A program made the position numbers and the translations under genes. From contig CACNLV010000001.1 of assembly GCA_902621345.1 (NCBI GenBank), positions 186,001-250,000 on the forward strand: DNA of 64,000 nt, written 5' to 3'. The notes below the pieces were generated by a model. That model was not told where the DNA came from and did no database searches. It was given only the letters and a program-made list of their open reading frames with translations. This document shows positions 53,654 through 64,000 of the stretch, one piece after another; the stretch's first letter is position 1, and each line of letters starts with the position of its first letter. The stretch comes from an uncultured Pelagibacteraceae bacterium (GTDB lineage: Bacteria; Pseudomonadota; Alphaproteobacteria; Pelagibacterales; Pelagibacteraceae).

Positions 53654-56134
53654 ATGAAAATTTTTAAAAAATTAAATATTAAAAAAATTTTTAAGTCTTT
53701 AAAAACAGGTGTTTTAAGTACTAATATATTTTTTTTCTTATTTACAGCCTTTTTTTCTACACTAGCTCTAGCCGCCGCTTTAACACTTACACATAAAGAA
53801 AATAGAATTCCAAATAGTGCACCCGGTTGTTTTAGCTCTAAATTAGAACAGATTAACCAAACAACATCGGTGCAAAGCTACTTTACAGAACTTAAACACG
53901 ATAGAACCGAGAATCTAAGAGATATCGTGTGGAGTGATGACGGCACAATGGTTTTTTCTATTAATAATAACATGGATAAGAGTCCTTCTAGTGGTTATAT
54001 GGGTGACCTTGATTTATCTATGAATAAAGTTGCTACTCCATTTGAATTAAACACTGTAAAAACTGATACTACAGATAATATACCACATACTTGTGATGAT
54101 ATTGATGGTTTTGATGTTGATCATCCAGAATTTCTGGCACAAGGTTTGAGCTTTTTTTCTACTGCATATAGAAGTATTCATGTAGCAAAAGGTGGTAGGA
54201 TTTTTTATATTTTGAATAGCACAGGTGATGTATATAGATATGATTTAAGTACACCTTTTGATTTTAAAACGGCAAAATACATACATCAAATTGATTTAAG
54301 CACCTCAACAAAAGTTACTGGTTTTTCGTTAAGCAGAGACGGTACAAGAATGTATTCTGTGGATCAAGGCGAAGATGCTGACACACCTGTGGTGGCAACT
54401 TTTTCATTATCACCAGCATTTGATATCACATCTGCTACAGAAATTCATAGTGTAAATCTATTTACAATTGGAGTTGAAGATGTCGCTAATTTTCAAGCGG
54501 CTAGAGATATTGAGTTTAGTGATGATGGAAGTCAAATGTTTGTCTCTTTTTTTAATAAAAATCATACTAATAGCATTGAGCAATTTAGTTTAGGCAAACC
54601 TTTTGATGTTTCAACAGCTACTCATTTAGGAGGCCATGATTTTCTATATCGTGTCTCCCCTGGAGGAGCATTACGAGATGCAGACGAAGCGAAGAGTTAT
54701 CCAGCGGGTCATGGAATAATATGGGGTTTTTCTTTTTCAAGTGATGGTATGAAATTATTTATTTCACAAGCGGATGATGGACAAACGGTAGATAATATTT
54801 ATCAATTTGACCTTGATTGTCCTTATGGCATTGTTTCATGTGTATCCAATGCAAGTGCATCTGTTAATGCTCAAGTTGAATTAGCTAAACAAAATATAAG
54901 TATAAACGTTGATACTATTTTTAAAAGATTTGAGTGGATCAAAAGAAATAGAGATCAAGAAGACTTAACTAGTCACAATATAAATATAAACTACCCCAAT
55001 CCTATATTAAAATCTCTAGCAAGTAAGTTAGAACCTTCATTAAAAAATAATTTAGTATCCCTTGTGAGTAATACTCAGAAAAATGACGAAAAGAAAAAAT
55101 CTAAATGGTCGTCATGGAGTTTACTGGATTTATCAATAGGAGATTATCAAGAAACACTCGTAGATAAAGCAAAAGGTATTAAAACGAAAGGTATAACATT
55201 TGGCTCAGATAGAAAAATTGGTGATAATAAGTTTTTTGGTTTGGCATTGAGGTATGGAGATAGTGCGTCGAATATTAGACGTTCAAGTCAAAAAGTTGAC
55301 CTCGAGTCTTTGACATTAAATATTTATGGAACTGTTCCAACAAATAACAATCAGTATATTAATGCAGTTTTAGGCCTGAGTGCTCTACGTTTTGATAACA
55401 AGTACTTAGGTAAAATATCAGGTGAACGAAATGGAAGACAGGCATTTGCATCTATTAATTACAGAACTAAAAAGACATATGGTAAGTTTAATATTACTCC
55501 TACTGGAAAACTTACTTATGGGGTGACAGAATTATCTGAATTTACAGATTTTATTAGCAAAGCTAGCGATCGACCAGCTACAGATATTCGTTTTCATGAT
55601 GATACATTTGTAAGTGGAGAATTTACTGGTGGTGTTTTATTTGAAATGGAAAAAATTGAGAGAGATGAGGTAACATTCCAACCCATGGGAGGAATTGAAA
55701 TTATTTATGATCTAGCAGATGATAATGCCTACAAATATTCATATGCAGGTTCAACTGTTGTAAATGAAGAGACAATTAATAGCTATTCGAATAAAAAATT
55801 AAAAACTAATATTGGTTTAGAGTATATACTTGAAAATGGCTTCACTATACTTTTTGATTATAAATACATAAAAAGTTTAGATAATTGTGAAAGTTGTTTA
55901 CATTCAGCAGTATCTCAAAATTTTAATAACAAAACTTTTATTATTAAATTTAGTAAATCAAAAGAAGAAAATAATCAGTTTGCTCTCGATTTTGATCCAA
56001 TAAACAACAATAATACGAAAGTCAGCTATCTAAAACAAATAGGTAATTTTAATTTAAAACTAAACTCTAATTATAGTTTATTTAGTAAAATCCCTGATTA
56101 TGGTGTAAATTTAGAGATTTCTGGTACTTTTTAA
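53654..56134 (+). CDS. Beta-propeller passenger + autotransporter-like barrel (paralogue 1)
   Basis: Repeats such as FDITSATEIHSVNL ... DIEFSDDGSQMFVSFFNKNHTNSIEQFSLGKPFDVSTATHLGG; barrel-like C-terminus ending in Phe. Confidence 0.7.
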   Translation: MKIFKKLNIKKIFKSLKTGVLSTNIFFFLFTAFFSTLALAAALTLTHKENRIPNSAPGCFSSKLEQINQTTSVQSYFTELKHDRTENLRDIVWSDDGTMVFSINNNMDKSPSSGYMGDLDLSMNKVATPFELNTVKTDTTDNIPHTCDDIDGFDVDHPEFLAQGLSFFSTAYRSIHVAKGGRIFYILNSTGDVYRYDLSTPFDFKTAKYIHQIDLSTSTKVTGFSLSRDGTRMYSVDQGEDADTPVVATFSLSPAFDITSATEIHSVNLFTIGVEDVANFQAARDIEFSDDGSQMFVSFFNKNHTNSIEQFSLGKPFDVSTATHLGGHDFLYRVSPGGALRDADEAKSYPAGHGIIWGFSFSSDGMKLFISQADDGQTVDNIYQFDLDCPYGIVSCVSNASASVNAQVELAKQNISINVDTIFKRFEWIKRNRDQEDLTSHNININYPNPILKSLASKLEPSLKNNLVSLVSNTQKNDEKKKSKWSSWSLLDLSIGDYQETLVDKAKGIKTKGITFGSDRKIGDNKFFGLALRYGDSASNIRRSSQKVDLESLTLNIYGTVPTNNNQYINAVLGLSALRFDNKYLGKISGERNGRQAFASINYRTKKTYGKFNITPTGKLTYGVTELSEFTDFISKASDRPATDIRFHDDTFVSGEFTGGVLFEMEKIERDEVTFQPMGGIEIIYDLADDNAYKYSYAGSTVVNEETINSYSNKKLKTNIGLEYILENGFTILFDYKYIKSLDNCESCLHSAVSQNFNNKTFIIKFSKSKEENNQFALDFDPINNNNTKVSYLKQIGNFNLKLNSNYSLFSKIPDYGVNLEISGTF

Positions 56135-56172
56135 TATTTTCAAATTTCAAATATATTTTTTATAAAGTGGTT

Positions 56173-58353
56173 ATGAAAAAAAACAAAATCTACATATTTT
56201 TATCTTTTTTTTCGATTCTCATAACTAATTTTTTTGCTCAAAAAACGTATGCCAATTTTATATCAGCCGGCGACAATCTTGATACTTCCAATTATGTAAT
56301 ACGAAAATTTGAAGTTGATGCACAAACAACTCATGCTAGAGATATTTCATTTAATAATGATGGAACAAAAATGTTTATTATTGATAACGGTTCAGATAAA
56401 GTATTTTCATATACTCTATCAACACCATACAACATATCGACAGCTGTTTTTGTCAATGAATTTGCAGTCACTAGTCAAGACACTAATCCAATGAACGTCC
56501 AGTTTAATAATGATGGATCAAAAATGTTTATTGGTGGAAGACAAAGTAAAAGGGTACATGAATATTCACTCTCTACAAATTTCGATATATCATCAGCATC
56601 ATATACTGGAAATTTTATTGATGTTTCAACACAAGTTGCTGGTGATTCATTATTTGGTCTAACATTTAGTCCTGATGGTACAATGATGTTTGTTAACGAG
56701 AAAGGCGATGGCAATGATCACTTGCATCAATATTCATTAAACAAAAGTTTTGATCTTTCGGGTGGAGCTAATTTTATCAGATCTGCTGATTTAGAAACTC
56801 AAACTGCTCCTGAAGGGCAAGCTAGGGGTATAACGTTCAATCAAAATGGTACGAGATTGTTTATGGTAGGTTCAGGACAAAATCAGATTAATCAATATAC
56901 TTTATCTGAGGGTTTTAATATTTCGACAGCAACTTTAGATGGTGGTGTAGAAGCAAAACAATTTAAAGCACCAAGCACAACTGATGGTGACCCCCAAGGT
57001 ATAGACTTTAGTCCCTCTGGGTTAAAAATGTATGTTTCACATCTTAAACAGGGAGATGATATTAAATCAATGATTATAGAATATCACTTACCTTGTCCGT
57101 TCAATCTTTTTGCTGGAAAATGTACGGAGATTACAGAAGGAGATAGAAGAGGAGTAGCTGAAGCTCAAATTAATATTGCAAATAGAACAATTGAACACTC
57201 AACAGATGCAGCTCTTAATCGATTAAAATGGATTAGACGAAATAAAGATCTTCAAGATTTAAGCTTTAGAAATATTAAACTTAATTTCTCTAATGAAATG
57301 TTAGCCTCTCTCGCTGAAGCTATTCAAGTTTCCACTACACCTAAAGAAAAAAATGAAAATGAAGATATCTTTTATTGGGCTGAGGGAAGTTTAGCTTTTG
57401 GTAAAGTTAGAGAAACAGATATTTCATCTAAGAAAAAAATCTATACCGATGGCATTACCATTGGTGCTGACAAGTTTACTGATGATCGAGGAATAAAAGG
57501 GCTAGCGTTAAGATTTAGTCAAAATGACGTTAAAGTTGGTATCGATGGAAGTAATTTAGATACAGATACTTACAATTTAACCTATTATTCAACCACTCCA
57601 GTAAAAGATGATAATAGATTTTTAGATGTGGTAGTTGGTATTGGTGCACTTAAGTCAGATATCTTAAGTGTTTTAGATGGAAATAGATTGACTGGAAATA
57701 GAAACGGTAAACAAATTTATGGAACTTTAAAATTGAAAGAGGAGATAAAAAAGGATGAGCTTACCTTAATACCTGTTGGTCAAATTGATTTAGGTTATAC
57801 ATTGTTGAGTAGCTATTCTGAAAGTGGACAAACTGGAATGAGATTTGACGAACAAAGTATTCAATCAAGAAATTTAAGATTGTCCATTGCTTCAGTTGAA
57901 GAATTAAATAATAAAAAATACAAAATAAAAAAACATGGTAAATTAGAATACCAGGCTAATCTAAATAGCTCATCTAACGTAAAATATTCCTACATAAATG
58001 ATAGCACTAGTAAATTTGATACCAAATTAGACTCTGGAGCGTTACATAACATTAATGCTGAAGCAGGCATTGATGTTATTTATGATGAAAATTTCAGTTT
58101 GTTTTTTATTTATGAACGCAACTCGGCACTTGGATTTGGTCATACAGATAAAATTCATATAGCAATTGGCTATTTACCTAGTAAAGAGACAAATTATGCT
58201 TTTAATATTAAAGGATCTGATGATCTAAGATCAGAATATATCTTAAGCAAAACCATTAATGATTTTGAACTAGATTTTAAGATAATAAATGAAGACCCTT
58301 TTAATATAAGTGATATTGAGCAAGCTTTTTTTAATTTAAGAAAAGTTTTTTAA
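56173..58353 (+). CDS. Beta-propeller passenger + autotransporter-like barrel (paralogue 2)
   Basis: Same architecture: DISFNNDGTKMFIIDNGSDKVFSYTLSTPYNISTAVFV repeats; shared FKRFEWIKRNRDQEDL / LNRLKWIRRNKDLQDL linker; C-terminal Phe. Confidence 0.72.
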   Translation: MKKNKIYIFLSFFSILITNFFAQKTYANFISAGDNLDTSNYVIRKFEVDAQTTHARDISFNNDGTKMFIIDNGSDKVFSYTLSTPYNISTAVFVNEFAVTSQDTNPMNVQFNNDGSKMFIGGRQSKRVHEYSLSTNFDISSASYTGNFIDVSTQVAGDSLFGLTFSPDGTMMFVNEKGDGNDHLHQYSLNKSFDLSGGANFIRSADLETQTAPEGQARGITFNQNGTRLFMVGSGQNQINQYTLSEGFNISTATLDGGVEAKQFKAPSTTDGDPQGIDFSPSGLKMYVSHLKQGDDIKSMIIEYHLPCPFNLFAGKCTEITEGDRRGVAEAQINIANRTIEHSTDAALNRLKWIRRNKDLQDLSFRNIKLNFSNEMLASLAEAIQVSTTPKEKNENEDIFYWAEGSLAFGKVRETDISSKKKIYTDGITIGADKFTDDRGIKGLALRFSQNDVKVGIDGSNLDTDTYNLTYYSTTPVKDDNRFLDVVVGIGALKSDILSVLDGNRLTGNRNGKQIYGTLKLKEEIKKDELTLIPVGQIDLGYTLLSSYSESGQTGMRFDEQSIQSRNLRLSIASVEELNNKKYKIKKHGKLEYQANLNSSSNVKYSYINDSTSKFDTKLDSGALHNINAEAGIDVIYDENFSLFFIYERNSALGFGHTDKIHIAIGYLPSKETNYAFNIKGSDDLRSEYILSKTINDFELDFKIINEDPFNISDIEQAFFNLRKVF

Positions 58354-58354
58354 A

Positions 58355-61300
58355 CTAGATATTTTGCAAAGCTGTTACTTCTAATTTTTTAGTTTTTAGT
58401 GACTTTATCGCTTCTAAACAAGCATAAGCTGTTGACATATTTGTGCAATAAGGAACTTTATTTTTTAAGGTTGCTCTTCTTAAAGCTATAGCATCACTAA
58501 CTCGATGTTCACTATTACCGCCACCAGTATTAATTACTAGAGCAATTTTTTTAGCATCTAAAACATCAACAATGTGAGGAGTACCTGAACTAACTTTATT
58601 AATCTTCTTACATTTCATACCAAATTTTCTAATATATTCAGCAGTTCCTTTTGTGGCACACAATTTAAATTTAAGTTTGATCAATTGTTTTGCTAAATCA
58701 ATTCCCTCATCTTTGTGTGCATCTTTTAATGAAATAAAAGCAAGGCCATCTTTTGGTAAAGAATTAGCAGATGCAATTTGGCTCTTAGCAAAAGCCATAC
58801 CAAAATTTTTATCAAAACCCATAACCTCACCAGTTGATTTCATTTCAGGACCTAAAAGTAAATCGCTATTTGGAAATTTGTTAAATGGAAATACAGCTTC
58901 TTTAACAGCATACATTCCTTTAGATTTATCTTTTAAATTAAATTTAGATAATTTTTCACCAGCCATAATTCTTGAGGCAATTTTAGCAAGAGGTAAACCT
59001 TTTGCTTTTGATACGAAAGGGACGGTTCTACTTGCTCTTGGATTTACCTCAATTACATAAATTTGATCTTTTTTAATTGCAAATTGAATATTCATAAATC
59101 CTTTGACCTTAAGAGCTAAAGCTAATTTTCTTGTTTGATTTTCTATTTCTTTAATCAAATAAGGTTTTATCGAAATAGGTGGCAGACTGCATGCTGAATC
59201 TCCAGAGTGAATTCCAGCTTCTTCAATATGCTGCATGATACCTGCAACAAATACATCTTTACCATCAGATAATGCATCCACATCAACTTCCATTGCTTGA
59301 TTAATAAATTTATCAATCAATATTGGATTGTCTTCCGCAGCTTTAAAGGCTTCTTCAACAAACCTTTTTAAATCATTTTTTTCATATACAATTTCCATCG
59401 CTCTTCCACCTAAAACATAAGAGGGTCTTACAATTAAAGGTAGACCAATTTTATCAGCGATTTTTATTGCTTGTTTATAAGTTTTTGCAATGCCACTTTC
59501 GGCTTGTTTTAGTTTTAATTTGTTTAAAAGATTTCTAAATCGATCTCTATCCTCAGCTAGATCAATAGAAGTATATTGAGTGCCTAATATTGGAAGTTTA
59601 TTTTGATATAAAAATTCAGCCAACTTTATAGGAGTTTGGCCACCAAATTGTGCTATTACTCCAATTAAGTTTCCCTTCTCTTGTTCTTTCTTAATGATGT
59701 TGAAAACATACTCTTCTTTAAGCGGTTCAAAATATAATCGATCACTTGTATCATAATCTGTTGATACAGTTTCTGGATTACAATTGACCATGATTGTTTC
59801 AAAACCTGCATCTTTTAAAGCGAAACTTGCTTGGCAACAACAATAATCAAATTCTATTCCCTGACCAATTCTGTTTGGACCCCCTCCTAAGATAATAATT
59901 TTTTTCTTTTGAGTCGGCTCTGCTTCACACTCGGAGTTTAGTGAGAAATTTCTTTGATAACTTGAGTACATATAAGGTGTAAAAGATTTAAATTCTGCAG
60001 CACAAGTATCCACTTTTTTATAAACAGGTAATACTTTTAAAGCCATTCTTCTTTTTCTGACTACACTCTCAGGAATTTTAGTTAACTCAGATATTTTTTT
60101 GTCTGAAAAACCAATAGACTTAATACGATTGAATTCAACAAAGTCTCTTGGAACGCCTTTGTTTTTAAGTTTATTTTCATTATCAATGATCTCTTTAATT
60201 TGTTCTAAAAACCATGGATCGATTTTCGATAAATTGTGAATTCTTTTTATATTGATCTTTTTTCTAAAAGCTTCTGCGACAAGTAAAAGTTTATTAGGGA
60301 TATTTTCTTTAAGTTTTTTCTCTATTTCTTTTCTATTAATATTAAAAACTCTATCTAAGCCTGAATACCCTGTTTCAAGAGAAACCAATGCTTTTTGTAA
60401 AGACTCTTTAAAATTTCGACCTATCGCCATCGCCTCCCCAACTGATTTCATTGATGTACCTAATGTTGCAGGTGAAGTCGAAAATTTTTCAAAGGTAAAT
60501 CTTGGAATTTTTGTAACAACATAATCAATAGTTGGTTCAAAAGATGCAGGGGTGACTTTTGTTATCTCATTTTTTAATTCATCTAATGTGTAACCAATAG
60601 CAAGTTTCGCTGCTATCTTTGCAATAGGAAAACCCGTTGCTTTAGAAGCTAAAGCAGACGATCTTGATACTCTTGGGTTCATCTCAATAATGACCATTCG
60701 TCCATTTTTTGGATTTATGGCAAACTGAACATTAGATCCTCCTGTTTCAACTCCAATTTTTCTAAGGCATGCAATAGATGCGTTTCTCATTACTTGATAT
60801 TCTTTGTCAGTAAGTGTCAGCGCTGGAGCAATTGTAACAGAGTCACCTGTATGAATTCCCATCGGATCAATGTTTTCAATTGAACAAATAATGATACAAT
60901 TATCTTTCTTATCTCTTACAACTTCCATTTCAAATTCTTTCCAACCTTCTAAACACTCTTCAACTAGAACTTGGCTTACTGGAGACTCGTGTAATCCATT
61001 TTTAATTATTTTGTAAAAGTCCTTTTTTGTTTTAGCTATTCCACCTCCAAGACCACCGAGTGTAAATGCAGGTCTGATAATAGCAGGTAGACCAATTTGT
61101 TTTAAAACTTTTGCGGCTTGATTGAATTTATTTACAACCTTTGATTTCGGTAAATCTATACCTATATCCATCATGTTTTTTCTAAATTTTTTCCTATCTT
61201 CAGCATTAGAGATTGCTTTTGAATTGGCACCAATTAGTTCTATTTTGTATTTTTTAAGAACCCCCCTTTTTTCTGCTTCCATTGCTAAATTTAATGCAGT

Positions 61301-61579
61301 CTGACCACCCATGGTTGGCAAAATTGCATCAGGTTTTTCTTTTCTTAAAATTTTCTCAAGAATTTCTAATGTAATTGGTTCTATGTATGTTTTATCTGCA
61401 ACATCTGGGTCAGTCATTATTGTTGCTGGATTTGAATTTACTAAAATCACTTTATAACCTTCATCTTTTAATGCTTTACACGCTTGAGTCCCCGAATAAT
61501 CGAATTCGCAAGCTTGACCAATAATTATTGGGCCAGCTCCAACGACTAAAATTTTTTTAATATCTTTTCTTTTTGGCAT
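58355..61579 (-). CDS. carB: Carbamoyl-phosphate synthase large subunit
   Basis: [31 protein letters not shown], repeated ATP-grasp halves, C-terminal MGS-like region. Confidence 0.98.
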   Translation of the reverse strand: MPKRKDIKKILVVGAGPIIIGQACEFDYSGTQACKALKDEGYKVILVNSNPATIMTDPDVADKTYIEPITLEILEKILRKEKPDAILPTMGGQTALNLAMEAEKRGVLKKYKIELIGANSKAISNAEDRKKFRKNMMDIGIDLPKSKVVNKFNQAAKVLKQIGLPAIIRPAFTLGGLGGGIAKTKKDFYKIIKNGLHESPVSQVLVEECLEGWKEFEMEVVRDKKDNCIIICSIENIDPMGIHTGDSVTIAPALTLTDKEYQVMRNASIACLRKIGVETGGSNVQFAINPKNGRMVIIEMNPRVSRSSALASKATGFPIAKIAAKLAIGYTLDELKNEITKVTPASFEPTIDYVVTKIPRFTFEKFSTSPATLGTSMKSVGEAMAIGRNFKESLQKALVSLETGYSGLDRVFNINRKEIEKKLKENIPNKLLLVAEAFRKKINIKRIHNLSKIDPWFLEQIKEIIDNENKLKNKGVPRDFVEFNRIKSIGFSDKKISELTKIPESVVRKRRMALKVLPVYKKVDTCAAEFKSFTPYMYSSYQRNFSLNSECEAEPTQKKKIIILGGGPNRIGQGIEFDYCCCQASFALKDAGFETIMVNCNPETVSTDYDTSDRLYFEPLKEEYVFNIIKKEQEKGNLIGVIAQFGGQTPIKLAEFLYQNKLPILGTQYTSIDLAEDRDRFRNLLNKLKLKQAESGIAKTYKQAIKIADKIGLPLIVRPSYVLGGRAMEIVYEKNDLKRFVEEAFKAAEDNPILIDKFINQAMEVDVDALSDGKDVFVAGIMQHIEEAGIHSGDSACSLPPISIKPYLIKEIENQTRKLALALKVKGFMNIQFAIKKDQIYVIEVNPRASRTVPFVSKAKGLPLAKIASRIMAGEKLSKFNLKDKSKGMYAVKEAVFPFNKFPNSDLLLGPEMKSTGEVMGFDKNFGMAFAKSQIASANSLPKDGLAFISLKDAHKDEGIDLAKQLIKLKFKLCATKGTAEYIRKFGMKCKKINKVSSGTPHIVDVLDAKKIALVINTGGGNSEHRVSDAIALRRATLKNKVPYCTNMSTAYACLEAIKSLKTKKLEVTALQNI

Positions 61580-62753
61580 TTTTTTTAATGTTGTTTATAA
61601 ATTCTTGAAAGAGGTAAACACTATCCTGAGGTCCTGGATTTGATTCTGGATGATATTGTACAGAAAACACAGGTTTATTTTTTAATCGAATTCCCTCTAT
61701 TCCTCCATCAAACAAAGATTTATGAGTAATTTCCAGATTTCTTGGCAAACCTTCTTTAACAATTTCAAAACCGTGGTTTTGACTGGTAATTTCAACACTA
61801 TCATTAATAAAGTTTTTTACTGGATGATTGGCTCCACGATGACCAAGCTTCATTTTTTTAGTTTTTGCTCCTAAGGCTAATCCAAGCAATTGGTGACCAA
61901 GACAAATTCCAAATATTGGGAAATTTTTTTTGATAAGATTTCTTATTATTCCAATAGCATATTTTCCAGTTGCAGCAGGATCTCCAGGACCATTTGATAG
62001 AAATATTCCATCAGGTTTTAGAGATGAAATTTTTTCATAACTAGCATTACACGGAACCACTGTAACTTTACATTTAAAGTCAGAAAAATATCTTAAAATA
62101 TTCTTTTTAATTCCATAATCTATAGCAACAATGTGAAAAGATTTTTGGTTATTTTTTTGATATCCAGTTTGCTTTTTCCATGTTTTAAAACCTTTCCACA
62201 GATAATCTTTCTTTGTGGTAACTTCTTTTGCAAGATCTAAATTTTTTAATCCACTCCATTTTGTAGTTACATTGATGATTTTATTTATATTAAATTTGCC
62301 TGTTTTTGAGACTGATATTGTGCCTTTTGGCGCTCCTTTCTCTCTAATAAAATTAGTTAAATTTCTTGTGTCTAATCCAGTAATTCCAACTATTTTGTTT
62401 TTTTTAAGCCAAGCATCCAGATGTAAAAAAGATCTATAATTTGAGGGCGATGTTATTTCTGAATTAAATATAACACCTTTTGTCCAAATTTTATCAGACT
62501 CATGGTCCTCATTATTGGTACCTACATTACCAATATGAGGAAAGGTAAAATTGATTATTTGTCCAGCATAAGAAGGATCAGAAATTATTTCTTGATAACC
62601 TGTAAGAGATGTGTTGAAGCAAACTTCTCCGGTTGCAGTTCCTTGATAGCCAATACCAATACCTTTAAAAACTTTTCTATTTTCAAGAACTAAAATACCT
62701 GTTTGTTTATCTGAGATTTTTTTTGAGTTAGTTTTTTTTGCTTTTTTGATCAA
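61557..62753 (-). CDS. carA: Carbamoyl-phosphate synthase small subunit
   Basis: [36 protein letters not shown]; amidotransferase [16 protein letters not shown]. 3' end overlaps carB start. Confidence 0.97.
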   Translation of the reverse strand: MIKKAKKTNSKKISDKQTGILVLENRKVFKGIGIGYQGTATGEVCFNTSLTGYQEIISDPSYAGQIINFTFPHIGNVGTNNEDHESDKIWTKGVIFNSEITSPSNYRSFLHLDAWLKKNKIVGITGLDTRNLTNFIREKGAPKGTISVSKTGKFNINKIINVTTKWSGLKNLDLAKEVTTKKDYLWKGFKTWKKQTGYQKNNQKSFHIVAIDYGIKKNILRYFSDFKCKVTVVPCNASYEKISSLKPDGIFLSNGPGDPAATGKYAIGIIRNLIKKNFPIFGICLGHQLLGLALGAKTKKMKLGHRGANHPVKNFINDSVEITSQNHGFEIVKEGLPRNLEITHKSLFDGGIEGIRLKNKPVFSVQYHPESNPGPQDSVYLFQEFINNIKKNAKKKRY

Positions 62754-62879
62754 TTACAACTCATAAGTTAAAGGTTAATACAATAATTGGATTATTATCG
62801 CAACAGAGATGTATTATAAAATTGAAAAAAAACAATTTTTCTTTTGAGAATTTTTTGCTTTAAAGTAGATTAAAAAATT

Positions 62880-63344
62880 ATGTCTTTAAAAGAAACAATC
62901 GAAACTGAATACAAAAACGCTCTAAAATCTAAAGATAAAACAAAAATATCAACTTATAGGTTAATATTGTCATCCATAAAAGACTTAGATATTCAAAACA
63001 GATCGGGTCCTAACAAGAAAGAAACAGATGATGAGGACATAAAAAAGTTATTTAAAAAGATGGTTAAGCAAAGAACCGAATCAATTGAAATTTACAAAAA
63101 AAATAATCGAACGGATTTATTAGAAGTTGAGCAAAATGAATATGAAATTATATCAAGTTTTTTACCGAAGGTTTTAGGTGATGAGGAAACAAAAAAAATT
63201 TGTGAAAATATTATAACAAAATTAGGCGCATCTTCTATTAAGGATATAGGTAAAGTTATGGGTGAATTAAAAAAAGAGTATTCTGATAAAATCGACTTTG
63301 CTAAAGCAGGATCACTTATTAAAGAACTTTTAAACAAATCATGA
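62880..63344 (+). CDS. GatB/YqeY domain-containing protein
   Basis: SLKETIETEYKNALKSKDKTKISTYRLILSSIKD, IGKVMGELKKEYSDKIDFAKAGSLIKELL; precedes dnaG. Confidence 0.9.
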   Translation: MSLKETIETEYKNALKSKDKTKISTYRLILSSIKDLDIQNRSGPNKKETDDEDIKKLFKKMVKQRTESIEIYKKNNRTDLLEVEQNEYEIISSFLPKVLGDEETKKICENIITKLGASSIKDIGKVMGELKKEYSDKIDFAKAGSLIKELLNKS

Positions 63345-64000
63345 TGAAATATCCAAAAGAATATCTTAATGAAATAAAAACTAGATTAAAGGTTTCAACA
63401 GTCGTATCTAAATTCGTAAGTCTAAAAAAAAGAGGAAAAGAATTTGTGGGGCTATCTCCTTTTAAAAATGAAAAAACACCCTCATTCACTGTCAACGATG
63501 AAAAAGAATTTTATCATTGTTTTGCCACATCGGAACATGGAAATATTTTTGATTTTGTTATGAAAACACAAAACCTCAGATTTGGCGAAGCAGTAAAATA
63601 TCTCGCAAACATGGCTGGTATGCAACCTTACATGTTCACAAAACAAGATGAAGAGAGAGAGAAAAAGTGGAGAGAATATTGTTTAATTTTTAATCAATAT
63701 GTTGAATTTTATCATGATGAATTAATAAAAAATGAAACTCACAATAAAGCTAGAAATTATTTAAAAGATAGAAATATTAGCAAAGATCAAGTTAAAAAAT
63801 TTAAAATAGGATACGTGGAAAAAAATCCAAATTTTTTTGAAAAATTAAAAAAAAATTCTAGTGAACAAGCATTAATAGAAACTGGATTATTTTATTTTGA
63901 TGAAAAAAAGAAAACTTATGTTGAGAGATTTAAAGGACGTTTAATTTTTCCTATCAATAATATTTCTGGTCAACCAATTGCTTTTGGTGGAAGAATTATT
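63341..64000 (+). CDS. dnaG: DNA primase, 3' truncated by window end
   Basis: Open to the last base: MMKYPKEYLNEIKTRLKVSTVVSKFVSLKKRGKEFVGLSPFKNEKTPSFTVNDEKEFYHCFATSEHGNIFDFVMKTQ ... FKGRLIFPINNISGQPIAFGGRII. Confidence 0.95.
   Translation, partial: MMKYPKEYLNEIKTRLKVSTVVSKFVSLKKRGKEFVGLSPFKNEKTPSFTVNDEKEFYHCFATSEHGNIFDFVMKTQNLRFGEAVKYLANMAGMQPYMFTKQDEEREKKWREYCLIFNQYVEFYHDELIKNETHNKARNYLKDRNISKDQVKKFKIGYVEKNPNFFEKLKKNSSEQALIETGLFYFDEKKKTYVERFKGRLIFPINNISGQPIAFGGRII

Overview
AT-rich, gene-dense bacterial chromosome segment. Protein content (cytochrome bc1, MidA, PetP/PetR-like regulators, ELM1-family protein, compact intergenic spacers) suggests an alphaproteobacterium, plausibly SAR11/Pelagibacterales; this assignment is inference. 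The two flanks (about 1-23 kb and 58.4-64 kb) are ordinary housekeeping genes: petBC, ychF, pth, rplY, prs, pgeF, midA, lgt, ubiK, a MarR/OmpR/EnvZ-like operon, ilvE, pgsA, uvrC, folB, an SDR, uvrB, an aspC-like gene, trxB, carAB, a yqeY-like gene and dnaG (truncated by the window end). Between them, about 23.4-58.3 kb, is a contiguous type IV pilus / cell-surface island: a PilT-like ATPase, four minor pilin-like proteins, PilY1, PilD, a PilM-PilN fusion, PilO, PilP, PilQ, PilB, PilC and two PilA-like pilins. Interleaved with these is what looks like a complete phosphorylation partner-switching circuit: one RsbV-like STAS protein, one RsbW-like kinase, and three SpoIIE/PP2C phosphatases with different sensor inputs (GAF; a whole Amt ammonium transporter; CHASE2 next to a FecR protein with a very long polylysine tail). 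The island ends with two paralogous beta-propeller/autotransporter-like proteins. The 0.55 kb gap in front of the pilMN-O-P-Q-B-C operon holds eight copies of a CTCTAACACAAA motif, four in each orientation, mostly in pairs about 21 bp apart; no annotated gene explains it. I saw no rRNA, tRNA, CRISPR array or transposase. All calls come from reading the sequence and supplied ORFs; no database search was run.
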